The translations under genes and the position numbers were made by a program. The notes under the pieces are model-generated. The model saw only the letters and a program-made list of their open reading frames with translations, did not search any database and was not told the DNA's origin. This document shows, one piece after another, positions 34,257 through 42,133 of a stretch of 64,000 nucleotides of DNA. Source of the stretch: Galactobacter sp052108535 (GTDB lineage Bacteria > Actinomycetota > Actinomycetes > Actinomycetales > Micrococcaceae); NCBI GenBank assembly GCA_052108535.1, contig JBQDZM010000001.1, forward strand, positions 1 to 64,000, written 5' to 3'. Position 1 is the stretch's first letter. Each line of letters opens with the position of its first letter.

Positions 34257-34607
34257 ATGACTTTTCTGACCTCTGCCCTCATCGCCCTGCACATCTTGGG
34301 CGCTGCGGCGATCTTTGGCACCTGGCTTGCCACCTTCAAGAAGCCCACGGTGACCCTGTGGCAGCTGGTAGGTGCCATCGTCCAGGTCGTGACCGGGCTG
34401 GCCCTGGTCGGTATCGCAGAAGCCGGCGACGGCGACGTGAACCACATCAAGGTCGCGGTGAAGACCGTGATCGCCGTGATCATCCTGGTCGCGGCCATCA
34501 TCGGGTTCAACAAGGCCAAGAAGGGTAAGGACGTGCCCACCGGCCTCGCTCACGCTGTCGGTGGAATGGCCTTCATCAACATCCTCGTTGCCACCCTCTG
34601 GCACTGA
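34257..34607 (+). CDS. Small four-helix membrane protein of unknown function
   Basis: A 116-residue, highly hydrophobic protein with four predicted membrane segments (about residues 5-22, 34-54, 68-86 and 98-114) and a short basic loop (NKAKKGKDV). A histidine lies in the first segment (LIALHILGAAAIFGTW), a pattern seen in small cytochrome- or copper-related membrane proteins, but nothing identifies a cofactor here. I do not recognise a named family with confidence. It stands alone between two terminators and is conserved-looking in codon use, so it is very likely real. Confidence 0.75.
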   Translation: MTFLTSALIALHILGAAAIFGTWLATFKKPTVTLWQLVGAIVQVVTGLALVGIAEAGDGDVNHIKVAVKTVIAVIILVAAIIGFNKAKKGKDVPTGLAHAVGGMAFINILVATLWH

Positions 34608-34650
34608 GGTCGGTTCGACCACCCTGTAGTCCGGTTCCGCAAACCTGTGC

Positions 34651-34698
34651 GGTCGAGGCCCCGAGGGCGCGTCATCACGCGTCGTCGGGGCCTCGACC
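34651..34698. terminator. Bidirectional hairpin between convergent genes
   Basis: A 14-bp perfect outer stem (34651-34664 with 34685-34698) encloses a second small GCGCGT/ACGCGT stem. It is flanked by TATTTC on the plus side, and lies between the small membrane protein gene and the kinase-like gene. Confidence 0.75.
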
Positions 34699-34705
34699 TA
34701 TTTCA

Positions 34706-36403
34706 TCAGCCTTCATCAGCTTCCTGCTCCTTCACCGATTCGATCCGCCACTCCTCGTCGGCCGCCACCAGAGTGAAGACGAGGTCCCGGTCACGTCGAG
34801 GCGGCACGGTGTCTGGAGCCGTTGTGTCGGGAGCCGTTGTCTCGGCGAGTGACCTCTCCGTCCCGAAGGTGACGCTGGTGGCCAGGATCCGGATCCCGTC
34901 TCCGGCGTCGTCGGCGGGACGCACGTTCTGCAACCGCGAGGTCAGGGACACAAAGTGGGTTCCGCGACTCCTCATTCCCGCGATCAACGCCCGGTCCGCT
35001 TCCAACCCTGGACCCTCGACGTAGACCGACTCCAACGCAGCGGCGTCGCGGTCCAGCAAGGCGGCCGTGCGCCTCTGGTCCAGTTCCAGTAACGCCGCCA
35101 CGGCCGCCAGAACCCGGTTCAATCCCTGCCCGACGGTCGGCGTCCCCTCGGTCGGCGTCCCCCCACCCGACGTTCCCGCGGCCGATCTCCCCTCAGACGT
35201 CGGCACCTGAGGCTCCCAGACGACGGTGACCACCGCAGCCGCCACAGCCACCACTGCGCCGACGCCCACCACCCACCTCACGGCCCTGCGCACGGTGCCA
35301 TGCCCGGACCCACGATCGGTGCCAAGCCCAGCCCCGAGCCCGGTGCCGCGAGCGCGGCGGCGGTCCGTGCCGTCGGGCACTGTTCCCCCACCAGACCCGG
35401 TGCGGCGGCGAAGCAGGCGCCGCCACCGCGGCGGCTCCGGGATACGGGTGCGCAGCAGCGGCACGCCGTCGCCTCCTGCCGCCGCGGTGGCATCCAAGGG
35501 CGTCGCCTTGTGACACTCCAGCAGTGCCGGGCCGAGGTCCGCGGCCTTGGGCCGTGCACCAGGATCCGCGGACAGACAATCCTCGATCAGCCGCGCGGCG
35601 GCAGAGTTCACGTCCTGCCTCAGCAACGGCAAAGGGACTCGGTGACGTTCCTCCCCCGGCGCCTCACCCGTCAGGACGAACCAGGCCAGGGCGCCCCAGC
35701 CGAACACGTCCGACCTGGAGCCATGAACGGTTTCCGGAGCCACGAAACCCTCCGTCCCGCTTTGGCTGCCGGCCTCCCCCAGAGCCCTTGCCAGCCCGGG
35801 ATCCACGAGCATCGGCGCCCCCTCGGCGTCGAAGAGGACATTGTCGGGGCTCACGTCGCCATGGATCGCACCGTGCCGATGCAGATGCGCCAGGGCCCGT
35901 GCAATCGGGACCAACAACGTCACCGCCTCACCCACCGGGAGCCGACCACGGGCCGCAACCAGAGCCGCCACCGACCCTCCGGGAACGTGGGCCAGGAGTT
36001 CCCCGCGTCGCCTCCCCTCGACCTCCACGACCTTGACGAGGTGCGGATGCTCCCAGGCCGTCGGCACCCCTGTCCTGGCCTCATCCTCCGGACCCTCATC
36101 CCGGGGGACGCGCTCCACGAGCAGTTCCCCGGCGGCTTCCTCCGCGCTGAGGGCCTGCAGCTCGCCCCGCCTCACAACCCTGATCCGGGCCTGACCCCCA
36201 ACTACCTCGTTACTCGTGGATCTGGCCTCTGGTTGCATAGACGTTGCATGGTGCTCGTCCTGACTACGGTGCCCCGACGGCGCGGTTCTCCCAGGAGGGT
36301 GCACACCCGATCTGCCCGCGTTGACGCGGCCCACAGCCTGCGAGGGGCGGGGCGCCGCGTGCCTGCCACGGTGAGGTTCTGACTGAGCGTGTGTTGGTTC
36401 CAT
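34706..36403 (-). CDS. Membrane-anchored Ser/Thr-kinase-like protein, probably a pseudokinase
   Basis: The protein has 565 residues if ATG 36403 is the start; ATG 36238 (510 residues) is an alternative and neither has a good ribosome site. The kinase fold is visible (HPHLVKVVEVEG, AIHGDVSPDNVLFD for the catalytic loop with Asp183, MLVDPGLAR replacing DFG with DPG, SDVFGWGALAWFVLTGEAP). No Gly-rich loop and no VAIK-type lysine can be seen in the N-lobe, so ATP transfer is doubtful. A single transmembrane helix (about 374-395) leads to an extracytoplasmic domain of about 165 residues with a fold reminiscent of secreted SnoaL-like C-terminal domains. Similar proteins act as scaffolds in cell-wall control; that is inference. 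It diverges from lipB. Confidence 0.72.
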   Translation of the reverse strand: MEPTHAQSEPHRGRHAAPRPSQAVGRVNAGRSGVHPPGRTAPSGHRSQDEHHATSMQPEARSTSNEVVGGQARIRVVRRGELQALSAEEAAGELLVERVPRDEGPEDEARTGVPTAWEHPHLVKVVEVEGRRRGELLAHVPGGSVAALVAARGRLPVGEAVTLLVPIARALAHLHRHGAIHGDVSPDNVLFDAEGAPMLVDPGLARALGEAGSQSGTEGFVAPETVHGSRSDVFGWGALAWFVLTGEAPGEERHRVPLPLLRQDVNSAAARLIEDCLSADPGARPKAADLGPALLECHKATPLDATAAAGGDGVPLLRTRIPEPPRWRRLLRRRTGSGGGTVPDGTDRRRARGTGLGAGLGTDRGSGHGTVRRAVRWVVGVGAVVAVAAAVVTVVWEPQVPTSEGRSAAGTSGGGTPTEGTPTVGQGLNRVLAAVAALLELDQRRTAALLDRDAAALESVYVEGPGLEADRALIAGMRSRGTHFVSLTSRLQNVRPADDAGDGIRILATSVTFGTERSLAETTAPDTTAPDTVPPRRDRDLVFTLVAADEEWRIESVKEQEADEG

Positions 36404-36473
36404 GACAAGAGTCTGCCCACTTCGCGTCATCCCCGCTGAAGTTATCCACAGGTGCGGCCGTAGGGTCGGGTGC

Positions 36474-37190
36474 ATGGCCTTGACCACCATTCACCTCGGA
36501 TACGCACCCGAACCGGTCGAGTACACCTCGGCCCTCAACACACAGCACCAACTTCATACCGACGTCGTGGCAAATCCCACGCACGCTTACCTCGTGCTGC
36601 TGGAACACGCAGCCGTGTACACGGCGGGCCGCCGCACCGGCGACGCCGAACGCCCCAAGGACGGCACCCCGGTCCTCGACGTGGATCGCGGAGGATTGAT
36701 CACCTGGCACGGACCGGGGCAGCTCGTGGCCTACCCGATCCTGCCGCTGGCCGACGTAACGGCCATCAAGGACTACGTGGCCCGGCTGGAACAAGCCCTC
36801 ATCGACACCGTGGCGCACTTCGGTGTGAACTGCGTCCGCGTCCCAGGTCGCGCCGGCGTGTGGGTCCTGGAACCCGGGAGGCCCGACCGCAAGATCGCCG
36901 CCATCGGCATCCACGTGGACCACGGCGTCACCCTGCACGGCGTGGCACTCAACGTGGACAACGACTTAGGCCCGTACGCCAACATCATCCCCTGCGGTAT
37001 CGCGGACGCGGACGTGACCACCCTGGCTGCCGAGGTCGGCCGGGACGTGACCGTGGCCGACGTGACCCCAGTGTTCGAGGCCGCGCTCCGTGAGCACCTT
37101 GCCCCGGCCATCCGCAGCGGCGCCCGCCACGGCGTCGACGCCGACGTCGACGCGGCCGCGGTCGCTACGAAGCTGGGGGCCTCGGTATGA
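36474..37190 (+). CDS. lipB: Lipoyl(octanoyl) transferase
   Basis: The protein has 238 residues from ATG 36474. It has the LipB motifs HAAVYTAGRRT, DRGGLITWHGPGQLVAYPIL, the catalytic lysine in DRKIAAIGIHV, GVALNVDNDL and the catalytic cysteine in IIPCGI. The enzyme moves octanoate from acyl-carrier protein to the lipoyl domains of E2 proteins such as SucB. The frame is open from 36402, but the ATG 36474 N-terminus matches the family. The stop overlaps the lipA start as ATGA, so lipB-lipA is a coupled operon. Confidence 0.95.
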   Translation: MALTTIHLGYAPEPVEYTSALNTQHQLHTDVVANPTHAYLVLLEHAAVYTAGRRTGDAERPKDGTPVLDVDRGGLITWHGPGQLVAYPILPLADVTAIKDYVARLEQALIDTVAHFGVNCVRVPGRAGVWVLEPGRPDRKIAAIGIHVDHGVTLHGVALNVDNDLGPYANIIPCGIADADVTTLAAEVGRDVTVADVTPVFEAALREHLAPAIRSGARHGVDADVDAAAVATKLGASV

Positions 37191-38269
37191 GCGGCTGCTG
37201 CGCATCCGGACCCGCCACCGCCCAGGCGGGCAACGCACCCGGCCGCACCGCGTCGTCGGGCACTCCCGCTCCCGAGGGCCGACGCATGCTGCGCGTCGAA
37301 GCCCGCAACGCCGCCGTCCCCGTGGACCGGAAGCCGGAGTGGATCCGGGCCGAACTGAAGATCGGCCCAGAGTACGTCGGCCTGAAATCACTCGTGAAGG
37401 ACAAGGGACTTCACACCGTCTGCGAGGAGGCGGGCTGCCCCAATATCTTCGAGTGCTGGGAGGACCGCGAGGCCAGTTTCCTCATCGGCGGCTCTCAGTG
37501 CACACGTCGTTGCGACTTCTGTGAGATCGACACCGGTAGGCCCAAGGAGATCGACCGCGAGGAACCGAACCAGGTCGCCAACGCCATCAAGGAGATGGGG
37601 CTGCGCTACGCCACCGTCACCGGAGTGGCCCGCGACGATCTCGAGGACGAGGGGACCTGGCTCTACGCCGAGACCGTGCGCCGCATCCACGCGCTCAACC
37701 CGCGAACCGGCGTGGAACTGCTGATCCCGGACTTCCACGGCACACCAGCACTCTTGGACGTGGTCGCCGACTCCCAACCGGAGGTGTGGGCCCACAACGT
37801 GGAGACCGTGCCGCGGCTGTTCAAACGCATCCGCCCCGCCTTCCGCTACGAACGCTCCCTGGCCACCATCGGGCACGGAAAATCCCGCGGCATGATCACC
37901 AAGTCCAACCTCATCCTCGGCATGGGAGAGGAACGTTCCGAGGTCTCCCAGGCGCTCAAGGACCTCCGCGAGGCCGGAACCGACATCATCACCCTCACCC
38001 AGTACCTGCGCCCCACCACCCGCCACCTCCCAGTTGACCGCTGGGTGCGCCCGGAGGAATTCGTGGAGTTGAGCGAAGAGGCCAAGGAGCTCGGTTTCGC
38101 CGGGGTCATGGCCGGTCCACTGGTCCGTTCCTCCTACCGAGCCGGTCGCCTCTGGGCTCGCGCCATGCGCCACCAGGGCCGCGAGATTCCCGCCTCGCTC
38201 GCCCACATCGGGGACGAAGGAGAGGCGCGGCAGGAGGCCTCAAGCATCATGGCTTCCCTGGTCCGCTGA
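37187..38269 (+). CDS. lipA: Lipoyl synthase (radical SAM)
   Basis: A 360-residue radical-SAM enzyme. The auxiliary 4Fe-4S cluster cysteines are Cys79, Cys84 and Cys90 (CEEAGCPNIFEC), and the SAM cluster motif is Cys105-x3-Cys109-x2-Cys112 (CTRRCDFC). The C-terminal RSSYRAG supplies the serine ligand of the auxiliary cluster. It inserts two sulfur atoms into protein-bound octanoate. The first 33 residues are low-complexity; ATG 37286 would give a more typical N-terminus, but the ATGA overlap with lipB favours 37187. Confidence 0.95.
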   Translation: MSGCCASGPATAQAGNAPGRTASSGTPAPEGRRMLRVEARNAAVPVDRKPEWIRAELKIGPEYVGLKSLVKDKGLHTVCEEAGCPNIFECWEDREASFLIGGSQCTRRCDFCEIDTGRPKEIDREEPNQVANAIKEMGLRYATVTGVARDDLEDEGTWLYAETVRRIHALNPRTGVELLIPDFHGTPALLDVVADSQPEVWAHNVETVPRLFKRIRPAFRYERSLATIGHGKSRGMITKSNLILGMGEERSEVSQALKDLREAGTDIITLTQYLRPTTRHLPVDRWVRPEEFVELSEEAKELGFAGVMAGPLVRSSYRAGRLWARAMRHQGREIPASLAHIGDEGEARQEASSIMASLVR

Positions 38270-38354
38270 CCGCGGACACCCGCGGACGAGGGCCCCGTGC
38301 GGGGCTCGTGCGGGGGCTCGTGTGCGTCCGTTGCGGACAGTGGCGGAGCCGAAC

Positions 38355-38384
38355 GCGTCCGCGTTCTACTCAGAACGCGGACGC
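38355..38384 (+). terminator. Hairpin terminator after lipA
   Basis: A 13-bp perfect stem (38355-38367 with 38372-38384) and 4-nt loop, followed by CTTCGT. It separates lipBA from the DUF4191 gene. Confidence 0.75.
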
Positions 38385-38423
38385 CTTCGTCATGTGAGGG
38401 CCCCAACGGGCTCCGTAATCCGG

Positions 38424-38429
38424 TAGAAT
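38424..38429 (+). promoter_or_regulatory. Predicted leaderless -10 box for the DUF4191 gene
   Basis: TAGAAT lies 9 nt before the ATG at 38439, without a Shine-Dalgarno sequence in between. Confidence 0.45.
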
Positions 38430-38438
38430 CGGCATGCT

Positions 38439-39224
38439 ATGGCCAAGAAACTCGATAACTCCGCCCAGGAACAGATCCGTCAGCTGCGTCAGGCGCAGAA
38501 GGACGAGAAGCAGGCGGCCAAGGACGCCAAGAAGGCAGCCCGTAAGTCCGGTAAGGGCGAGGGTCGCTGGTCTCAGATCAAGCAAGTCTTCAAGATGACC
38601 CGCAAGGCCGAGCCCAAGGTCCCGTGGATCATGCTGTTGATCTTCCTCGGATCCGGTGTGGTGCTCGGCGCGCTCGGCTGGTTGATCAACAACTGGATCA
38701 CCTTCGGCATCCTCGGTCTCGTGCTCGGCCTGCTCCTGGCCGTGATCTACATGAACCGTCGCGCCGAAAAGGCCGCCTTCGCCCAGATCGAGGGCCGCCC
38801 TGGCTCTTCCGGCGCAGCCCTGTCCACTATGGGCCGCGGCTGGATCGTGCGAGAAGAGCCCGTCTCCGTCTCCCCCAAGCACCAGGACCTCGTGTTCATG
38901 GCCATCGGTAAGCCGGGCGTGGTGCTCGTCACCGAAGGCCCCACCGCCCGCGTGCGTCCCCTGGCAGACGGCGTGAAGCGCAACGTCACCCGCGCCGTGA
39001 AGAACGTGCCGATCACCGTGGTCAACGCCGGCTCCCAGGAAGGCCAGATCGGCCTGCCGAAGGTCCGCAAGGAACTCAAGGCGTTGAAGAAGGCCATCTC
39101 CCGTCAGGAGATCAAGGCCGTTGACCAGCGCCTGTCCACGCTGAACATGTCCAAGCCCCCCATCCCCAAGGGCATTGACCCCAACCGGGTCCGCCCCAAC
39201 CGCAAGGCCCTGCGCGGCCGCTGA
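38439..39224 (+). CDS. DUF4191 family membrane protein
   Basis: A 261-residue protein. The N-terminal 55 residues are highly charged and helical (AQEQIRQLRQAQKDEKQAAKD), probably a coiled coil. Two transmembrane helices follow (about 63-81 and 86-106), then a basic cytoplasmic domain with the conserved GRGWIVREEPV, LVFMAIGKPGVVLVTEG and a C-terminal RPNRKALRGR. I recognise the actinobacterial DUF4191 family, which habitually sits just after lipA and before an RDD protein and glnA, as here. Function is unknown. Confidence 0.88.
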   Translation: MAKKLDNSAQEQIRQLRQAQKDEKQAAKDAKKAARKSGKGEGRWSQIKQVFKMTRKAEPKVPWIMLLIFLGSGVVLGALGWLINNWITFGILGLVLGLLLAVIYMNRRAEKAAFAQIEGRPGSSGAALSTMGRGWIVREEPVSVSPKHQDLVFMAIGKPGVVLVTEGPTARVRPLADGVKRNVTRAVKNVPITVVNAGSQEGQIGLPKVRKELKALKKAISRQEIKAVDQRLSTLNMSKPPIPKGIDPNRVRPNRKALRGR

Positions 39225-39264
39225 TCCTTAAGGGTCCATTCCTTAGCAGAGCCCCTGGGCCAAC

Positions 39265-39306
39265 ACGAGGGGGCGGTGAACCTTTACAGGTTCACCGCCC
39301 CCTCGT
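39265..39306. terminator. Bidirectional hairpin terminator, 19-bp stem
   Basis: Perfect arms 39265-39283 and 39288-39306 with a TTAC loop, followed by TGTG. It lies between the convergent DUF4191 and RDD genes. Confidence 0.85.
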
Positions 39307-39369
39307 TGTGCATGGTGTTGCGTGTCCCCACCCCCGGTCAACGCCCAACCCAACGTCGGCGAGATTTCC

Positions 39370-39422
39370 AATGCAGGCGCAAACAGCCCATCTGCGCCTG
39401 CGTTGGACTTAGCGCCTGCATT
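39370..39422. repeat. Short direct and inverted GCAGGCGC repeats
   Basis: AATGCAGGCGC at 39370-39380 and its exact complement GCGCCTGCATT at 39412-39422 flank a third copy, GCGCCTGCGTT at 39394-39404, in the same orientation as the second. The region is noncoding, between a terminator and the RDD gene. Confidence 0.6.
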
Positions 39423-39459
39423 AGACGGGATGCCGTGGCGCGAAGTTGGTGGCCAGGAC

Positions 39460-39924
39460 TCAGCGAACCATGACCAGAACCGTCTTGCATGCCTTGTCAT
39501 GGAGGCCTCGCTGATCCGCGTCCTGGATCAGTGGCGGGATCACCACGCCCACCAGGAGGGTCCTGACCAAGCCGTCGAGGAGGTTCGCCGGGCGGCCGTC
39601 GAGTTTCTGAACCTGCATTCCGAGTAACCAGTGCCCGATCCCGCGGCCGAAGAAGCCCACCATGAGCATTTGGATCACGAGGAAGACGATGAGACTCCCC
39701 CACGTGTTCCCTCGCATCAACAGATAGGCCAGGCCCATCGCAATAGCCCAGTCGATGCACAATGCCAGGATCCTGCGGCCCCACCGGGCCAGCGAGCCGG
39801 GCCCGGCTTCCGGCCGACCCATGCGTTGTCCCGGGAAATCCTGCTGATGCAGTTGCGGCGGGCCGTTAACCCAAGACCCAACGTCGCTACGCGTGATCCG
39901 CGTGCGCTCATCTCCTCGACTCAT
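39460..39924 (-). CDS. RDD family membrane protein
   Basis: The protein has 154 residues from ATG 39924 (the frame opens at 39981). A polar N-terminal stretch of about 50 residues is followed by an RDD domain of three membrane segments: RRILALCIDWAIAMGLAYLL (the Arg-Asp motif as RR...D), SLIVFLVIQMLMVGFF and LVRTLLVGVVIPPLI, ending in DQRGLHDKACKTVLV. The DxRGLHDK motif is typical of the actinobacterial members found beside glnA. Function is unknown; a role in transport or membrane stress has been proposed for some RDD proteins. A TAGAAT box 8 nt upstream suggests a leaderless transcript. Confidence 0.85.
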   Translation of the reverse strand: MSRGDERTRITRSDVGSWVNGPPQLHQQDFPGQRMGRPEAGPGSLARWGRRILALCIDWAIAMGLAYLLMRGNTWGSLIVFLVIQMLMVGFFGRGIGHWLLGMQVQKLDGRPANLLDGLVRTLLVGVVIPPLIQDADQRGLHDKACKTVLVMVR

Positions 39925-39932
39925 ATCACCAC

Positions 39933-39938
39933 ATTCTA
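39933..39938 (-). promoter_or_regulatory. Predicted leaderless -10 box for the RDD gene
   Basis: TAGAAT on the minus strand, 8 nt before the ATG at 39924. Confidence 0.42.
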
Positions 39939-40010
39939 CCGGGGTGCCTGCACACGGCGTCTCAGACGTCCCGTCACGCACCGACGGCAGCAGGTACGAC
40001 GCCAGCGCGT

Positions 40011-40048
40011 GTTACGTCGAGGAAACATGCGGGACATGGACGAGACAC
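40011..40048 (+). promoter_or_regulatory. GlnR-type operator upstream of glnA1
   Basis: GTTAC-n6-GAAAC (40011-40026) is a perfect match to the a-b half-site pair of actinobacterial GlnR boxes. After 6 nt a weaker pair follows, GACAT-n6-GACAC (40033-40048), in the exact 22-bp phase of the consensus. It lies just upstream of a TAGACT -10 (40059-40064), the position expected for GlnR activation of glnA under nitrogen limitation. GlnR itself is not in this window. Confidence 0.6.
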
Positions 40049-40058
40049 CGCAATTTCG

Positions 40059-40064
40059 TAGACT
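40059..40064 (+). promoter_or_regulatory. Predicted -10 box for glnA1
   Basis: TAGACT, about 58 nt before the GTG start. The -35 region falls in the second GlnR half-site pair and is poor, as expected for an activated promoter. Confidence 0.45.
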
Positions 40065-40122
40065 GCGTGAGCAGACGCACCAAGAGTAAGGGTGCGACTA
40101 AGCCAACAGTTCAGGAGCCATC

Positions 40123-41547
40123 GTGTTCAGCAGCCCCGAAGAAGTTCTCAAGTTCATCGAGGATGAGGACGTCAAGTTCGTCGACATCCGCTTCACCGAC
40201 CTTCCCGGTGTGCAGCAGCACTTCAACGTGCCGGCCAACACGGTCGACGCTGATTTCTTCGTCAACGGCCAGCTCTTCGACGGATCTTCCATCCGCGGCT
40301 TCCAGGGCATCGCCGAATCCGACATGCAGCTGATCCCTGATGTCACCACCGCCTACGTGGACCCGTTCCGCGTGCAGAAGACCCTCGCGATGAACTTCTC
40401 CATCGTGAACCCCCGCACCGGCGACCCGTACCACCGTGACCCCCGTGGCGTCGCAGAGCGCGCCGAGGCCTACCTTGCCTCCACCGGCATCGCGGACACC
40501 GCGTTCTTCGGTTCCGAGGCCGAGTTCTTCATCTTCGACGATGTGCGCTACCAGTCCGAGGCCAACCACTCGTTCTACTCCGTGGACTCCGTCGAGGCTT
40601 CCTGGAACACGGGCCGCGAGGAAGAGGGCGGCAACCTGGGCAACAAGACCGCTATCAAGGGCGGCTACTTCCCGGTGGCTCCCGTCGACAAGCAGGCCGA
40701 CCTGCGTGACGACATCAGCCTGAACCTGGCCGAGGTCGGCCTCGAGGTCGAGCGCGCCCACCACGAGGTTGGCGGCGCGGGCCAGGCTGAGATCAACTAC
40801 AAGTTCAACACGCTGGTCCACGCGGCAGATGACCTGCTGAAGTTCAAGTACATCGTGAAGAACACCGCAGACGAGTGGGGCAAGTCCGCCACCTTCATGC
40901 CCAAGCCGATCTTCAACGACAATGGTTCCGGCATGCACTGCCACCAGTCGCTGTGGAGCGAGGGTGAGCCGCTGTTCTACGACGAGAAGGGCTACGCCAA
41001 CCTCTCCGACACCGCCCGCTGGTACATCGGCGGCCTGCTCAAGCACGCCTCCGCCGTCTTGGCCTTCACCAACCCCACGGTGAACTCTTACAAGCGTCTG
41101 GTGAAGGGCTTCGAGGCCCCCGTCAACATGGTGTACTCGCAGGGCAACCGCTCCGCCGGTATCCGTATCCCGATCACCGGTTCCAACCCCAAGGCCAAGC
41201 GCCTCGAGTTCCGCGCGCCGGATCCGTCGGGTAACCCCTACCTGGCCTTCGCTGCCCAGCTGATGGCCGGCCTGGACGGGATCCGCAACCGCATCGAGCC
41301 CGCCGATCCCATCGACAAGGATCTCTACGAGCTCCCCCCGGAGGAGGCCAAGGACATCCAGAAGGCACCCGCTTCCCTCGAAGAGGCCCTGGAGGCCCTG
41401 CGCGAGGATCACGAGTTCCTGCTGGCCGGTGACGTCTTCACCGAGGACCTGATCGAGGCCTGGATCGATTACAAGTACGAGTTCGAGATCACCCCGCTCT
41501 CCGCTCGGATCAACCCCCTCGAGTTCGGCCTGTACTACGGCGTCTGA
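40123..41547 (+). CDS. glnA1: Type I glutamine synthetase, adenylylatable form
   Basis: The protein has 474 residues, GTG start with AGGAG upstream. GSI-beta features: FDGSSIRGF, GSEAEFFIFDD, FMPKPIFNDNGSGMHCHQSL, NPTVNSYKRLVKGFEAP, NRSAGIRIP and RLEFRAPDPSGNPYL. The adenylylation site is Tyr402 in KDLYELPPEE, which matches the presence of glnE at 43-46 kb. It makes glutamine from glutamate, ammonia and ATP as a dodecamer. Transcription is probably GlnR-controlled (site at 40011-40048), and activity is controlled by GlnE. A strong terminator follows. Confidence 0.96.
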   Translation: MFSSPEEVLKFIEDEDVKFVDIRFTDLPGVQQHFNVPANTVDADFFVNGQLFDGSSIRGFQGIAESDMQLIPDVTTAYVDPFRVQKTLAMNFSIVNPRTGDPYHRDPRGVAERAEAYLASTGIADTAFFGSEAEFFIFDDVRYQSEANHSFYSVDSVEASWNTGREEEGGNLGNKTAIKGGYFPVAPVDKQADLRDDISLNLAEVGLEVERAHHEVGGAGQAEINYKFNTLVHAADDLLKFKYIVKNTADEWGKSATFMPKPIFNDNGSGMHCHQSLWSEGEPLFYDEKGYANLSDTARWYIGGLLKHASAVLAFTNPTVNSYKRLVKGFEAPVNMVYSQGNRSAGIRIPITGSNPKAKRLEFRAPDPSGNPYLAFAAQLMAGLDGIRNRIEPADPIDKDLYELPPEEAKDIQKAPASLEEALEALREDHEFLLAGDVFTEDLIEAWIDYKYEFEITPLSARINPLEFGLYYGV

Positions 41548-41585
41548 TCGCGACGGCGTCGGCCAACCGCTGACACTGCGTTGAG

Positions 41586-41619
41586 AAGGGCCCGGACCAC
41601 TTTTGTGGTCCGGGCCCTT
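41586..41619 (+). terminator. Rho-independent terminator after glnA1
   Basis: A 15-bp perfect GC-rich stem (41586-41600 with 41605-41619), TTTT loop, and a following TTTC. Confidence 0.9.
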
Positions 41620-41705
41620 TCGCGTCCCTACGCCGCCCGCCCCTCTGTCCACCGCGTCCACTCCAGCCGACCCGATCCAGGTCGCCAAAGTGCGGCGGAC
41701 GTAGC

Positions 41706-41736
41706 TTGACACGAGGATATAGATACAGCGCATACT
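41706..41736 (+). promoter_or_regulatory. Predicted promoter of the PadR-family operon
   Basis: A perfect TTGACA (-35) at 41706-41711 is followed by CATACT at 41731-41736, with a rather long 19-nt spacer. The stretch around it (ATATAGATAC ... ACTTAGAGATAT) is AT-rich and partly palindromic, as PadR operators often are, so autoregulation is likely. Confidence 0.45.
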
Positions 41737-41743
41737 TAGAGAT

Positions 41744-42133
41744 ATGGAAGATCTAGAAACGCCGCTGTGGCCACAGGCCTGGGTACGGGCGCTCATGCCC
41801 ACGGCGATCCTGGCCTGCCTGGAGTCCGAGGACCTGCACGGTTACGCCATCGGCCAGGCGCTCGGTGACCTCGGCTTCGGGGTACCCAAGGGCGGTTCCC
41901 TTTACCCTGCGCTGGCCAGGCTCGACGAGGCCGGCTTCGTCTCCACCCGGTGGCTGCCCGGCCCGTCCGGGCCGGCTCGTCGGACATACTCACTCTCTCC
42001 CGCGGGAATGCGTGAGTTGGCGGCGGCTCGCGCCGCACTGCACGACGCCGCGGGGGCGTTGGGCGCCGGCCCCACCACCACTGCCGCCACTGCGGTCCTG
42101 GGTGGGGACGCCCGAGGTGGTGACGTCGAATGA
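41744..42133 (+). CDS. PadR family transcriptional regulator
   Basis: A 129-residue winged-helix protein with the PadR core: PTAILACLESEDLHGYAIGQAL, VPKGGSLYPALARLDEAGFVSTRW and GPARRTYSLSPAGMRELA. It has a short C-terminal Ala-rich helix in place of the long dimerisation helices (PadR-s2 type). The stop overlaps the next gene as ATGA. In many Firmicutes and Actinobacteria a small PadR regulator is coupled to a HAAS-domain membrane protein, as here; such pairs control their own expression in response to an unidentified signal. The ATG at 41744 has only a weak GAG ahead. Confidence 0.88.
   Translation: MEDLETPLWPQAWVRALMPTAILACLESEDLHGYAIGQALGDLGFGVPKGGSLYPALARLDEAGFVSTRWLPGPSGPARRTYSLSPAGMRELAAARAALHDAAGALGAGPTTTAATAVLGGDARGGDVE

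Noticed and set aside
33006..34622. A 538-codon frame antisense to sucB and the small membrane protein gene
   Set aside because: It shadows the repetitive Ala/Pro linkers of SucB, and the Gly/Arg-rich translation is an artefact of codon bias.
40111..41802. A 563-codon frame antisense to glnA1
   Set aside because: Mirror of a certain gene. It crosses the glnA1 terminator and the PadR promoter, and resembles nothing.
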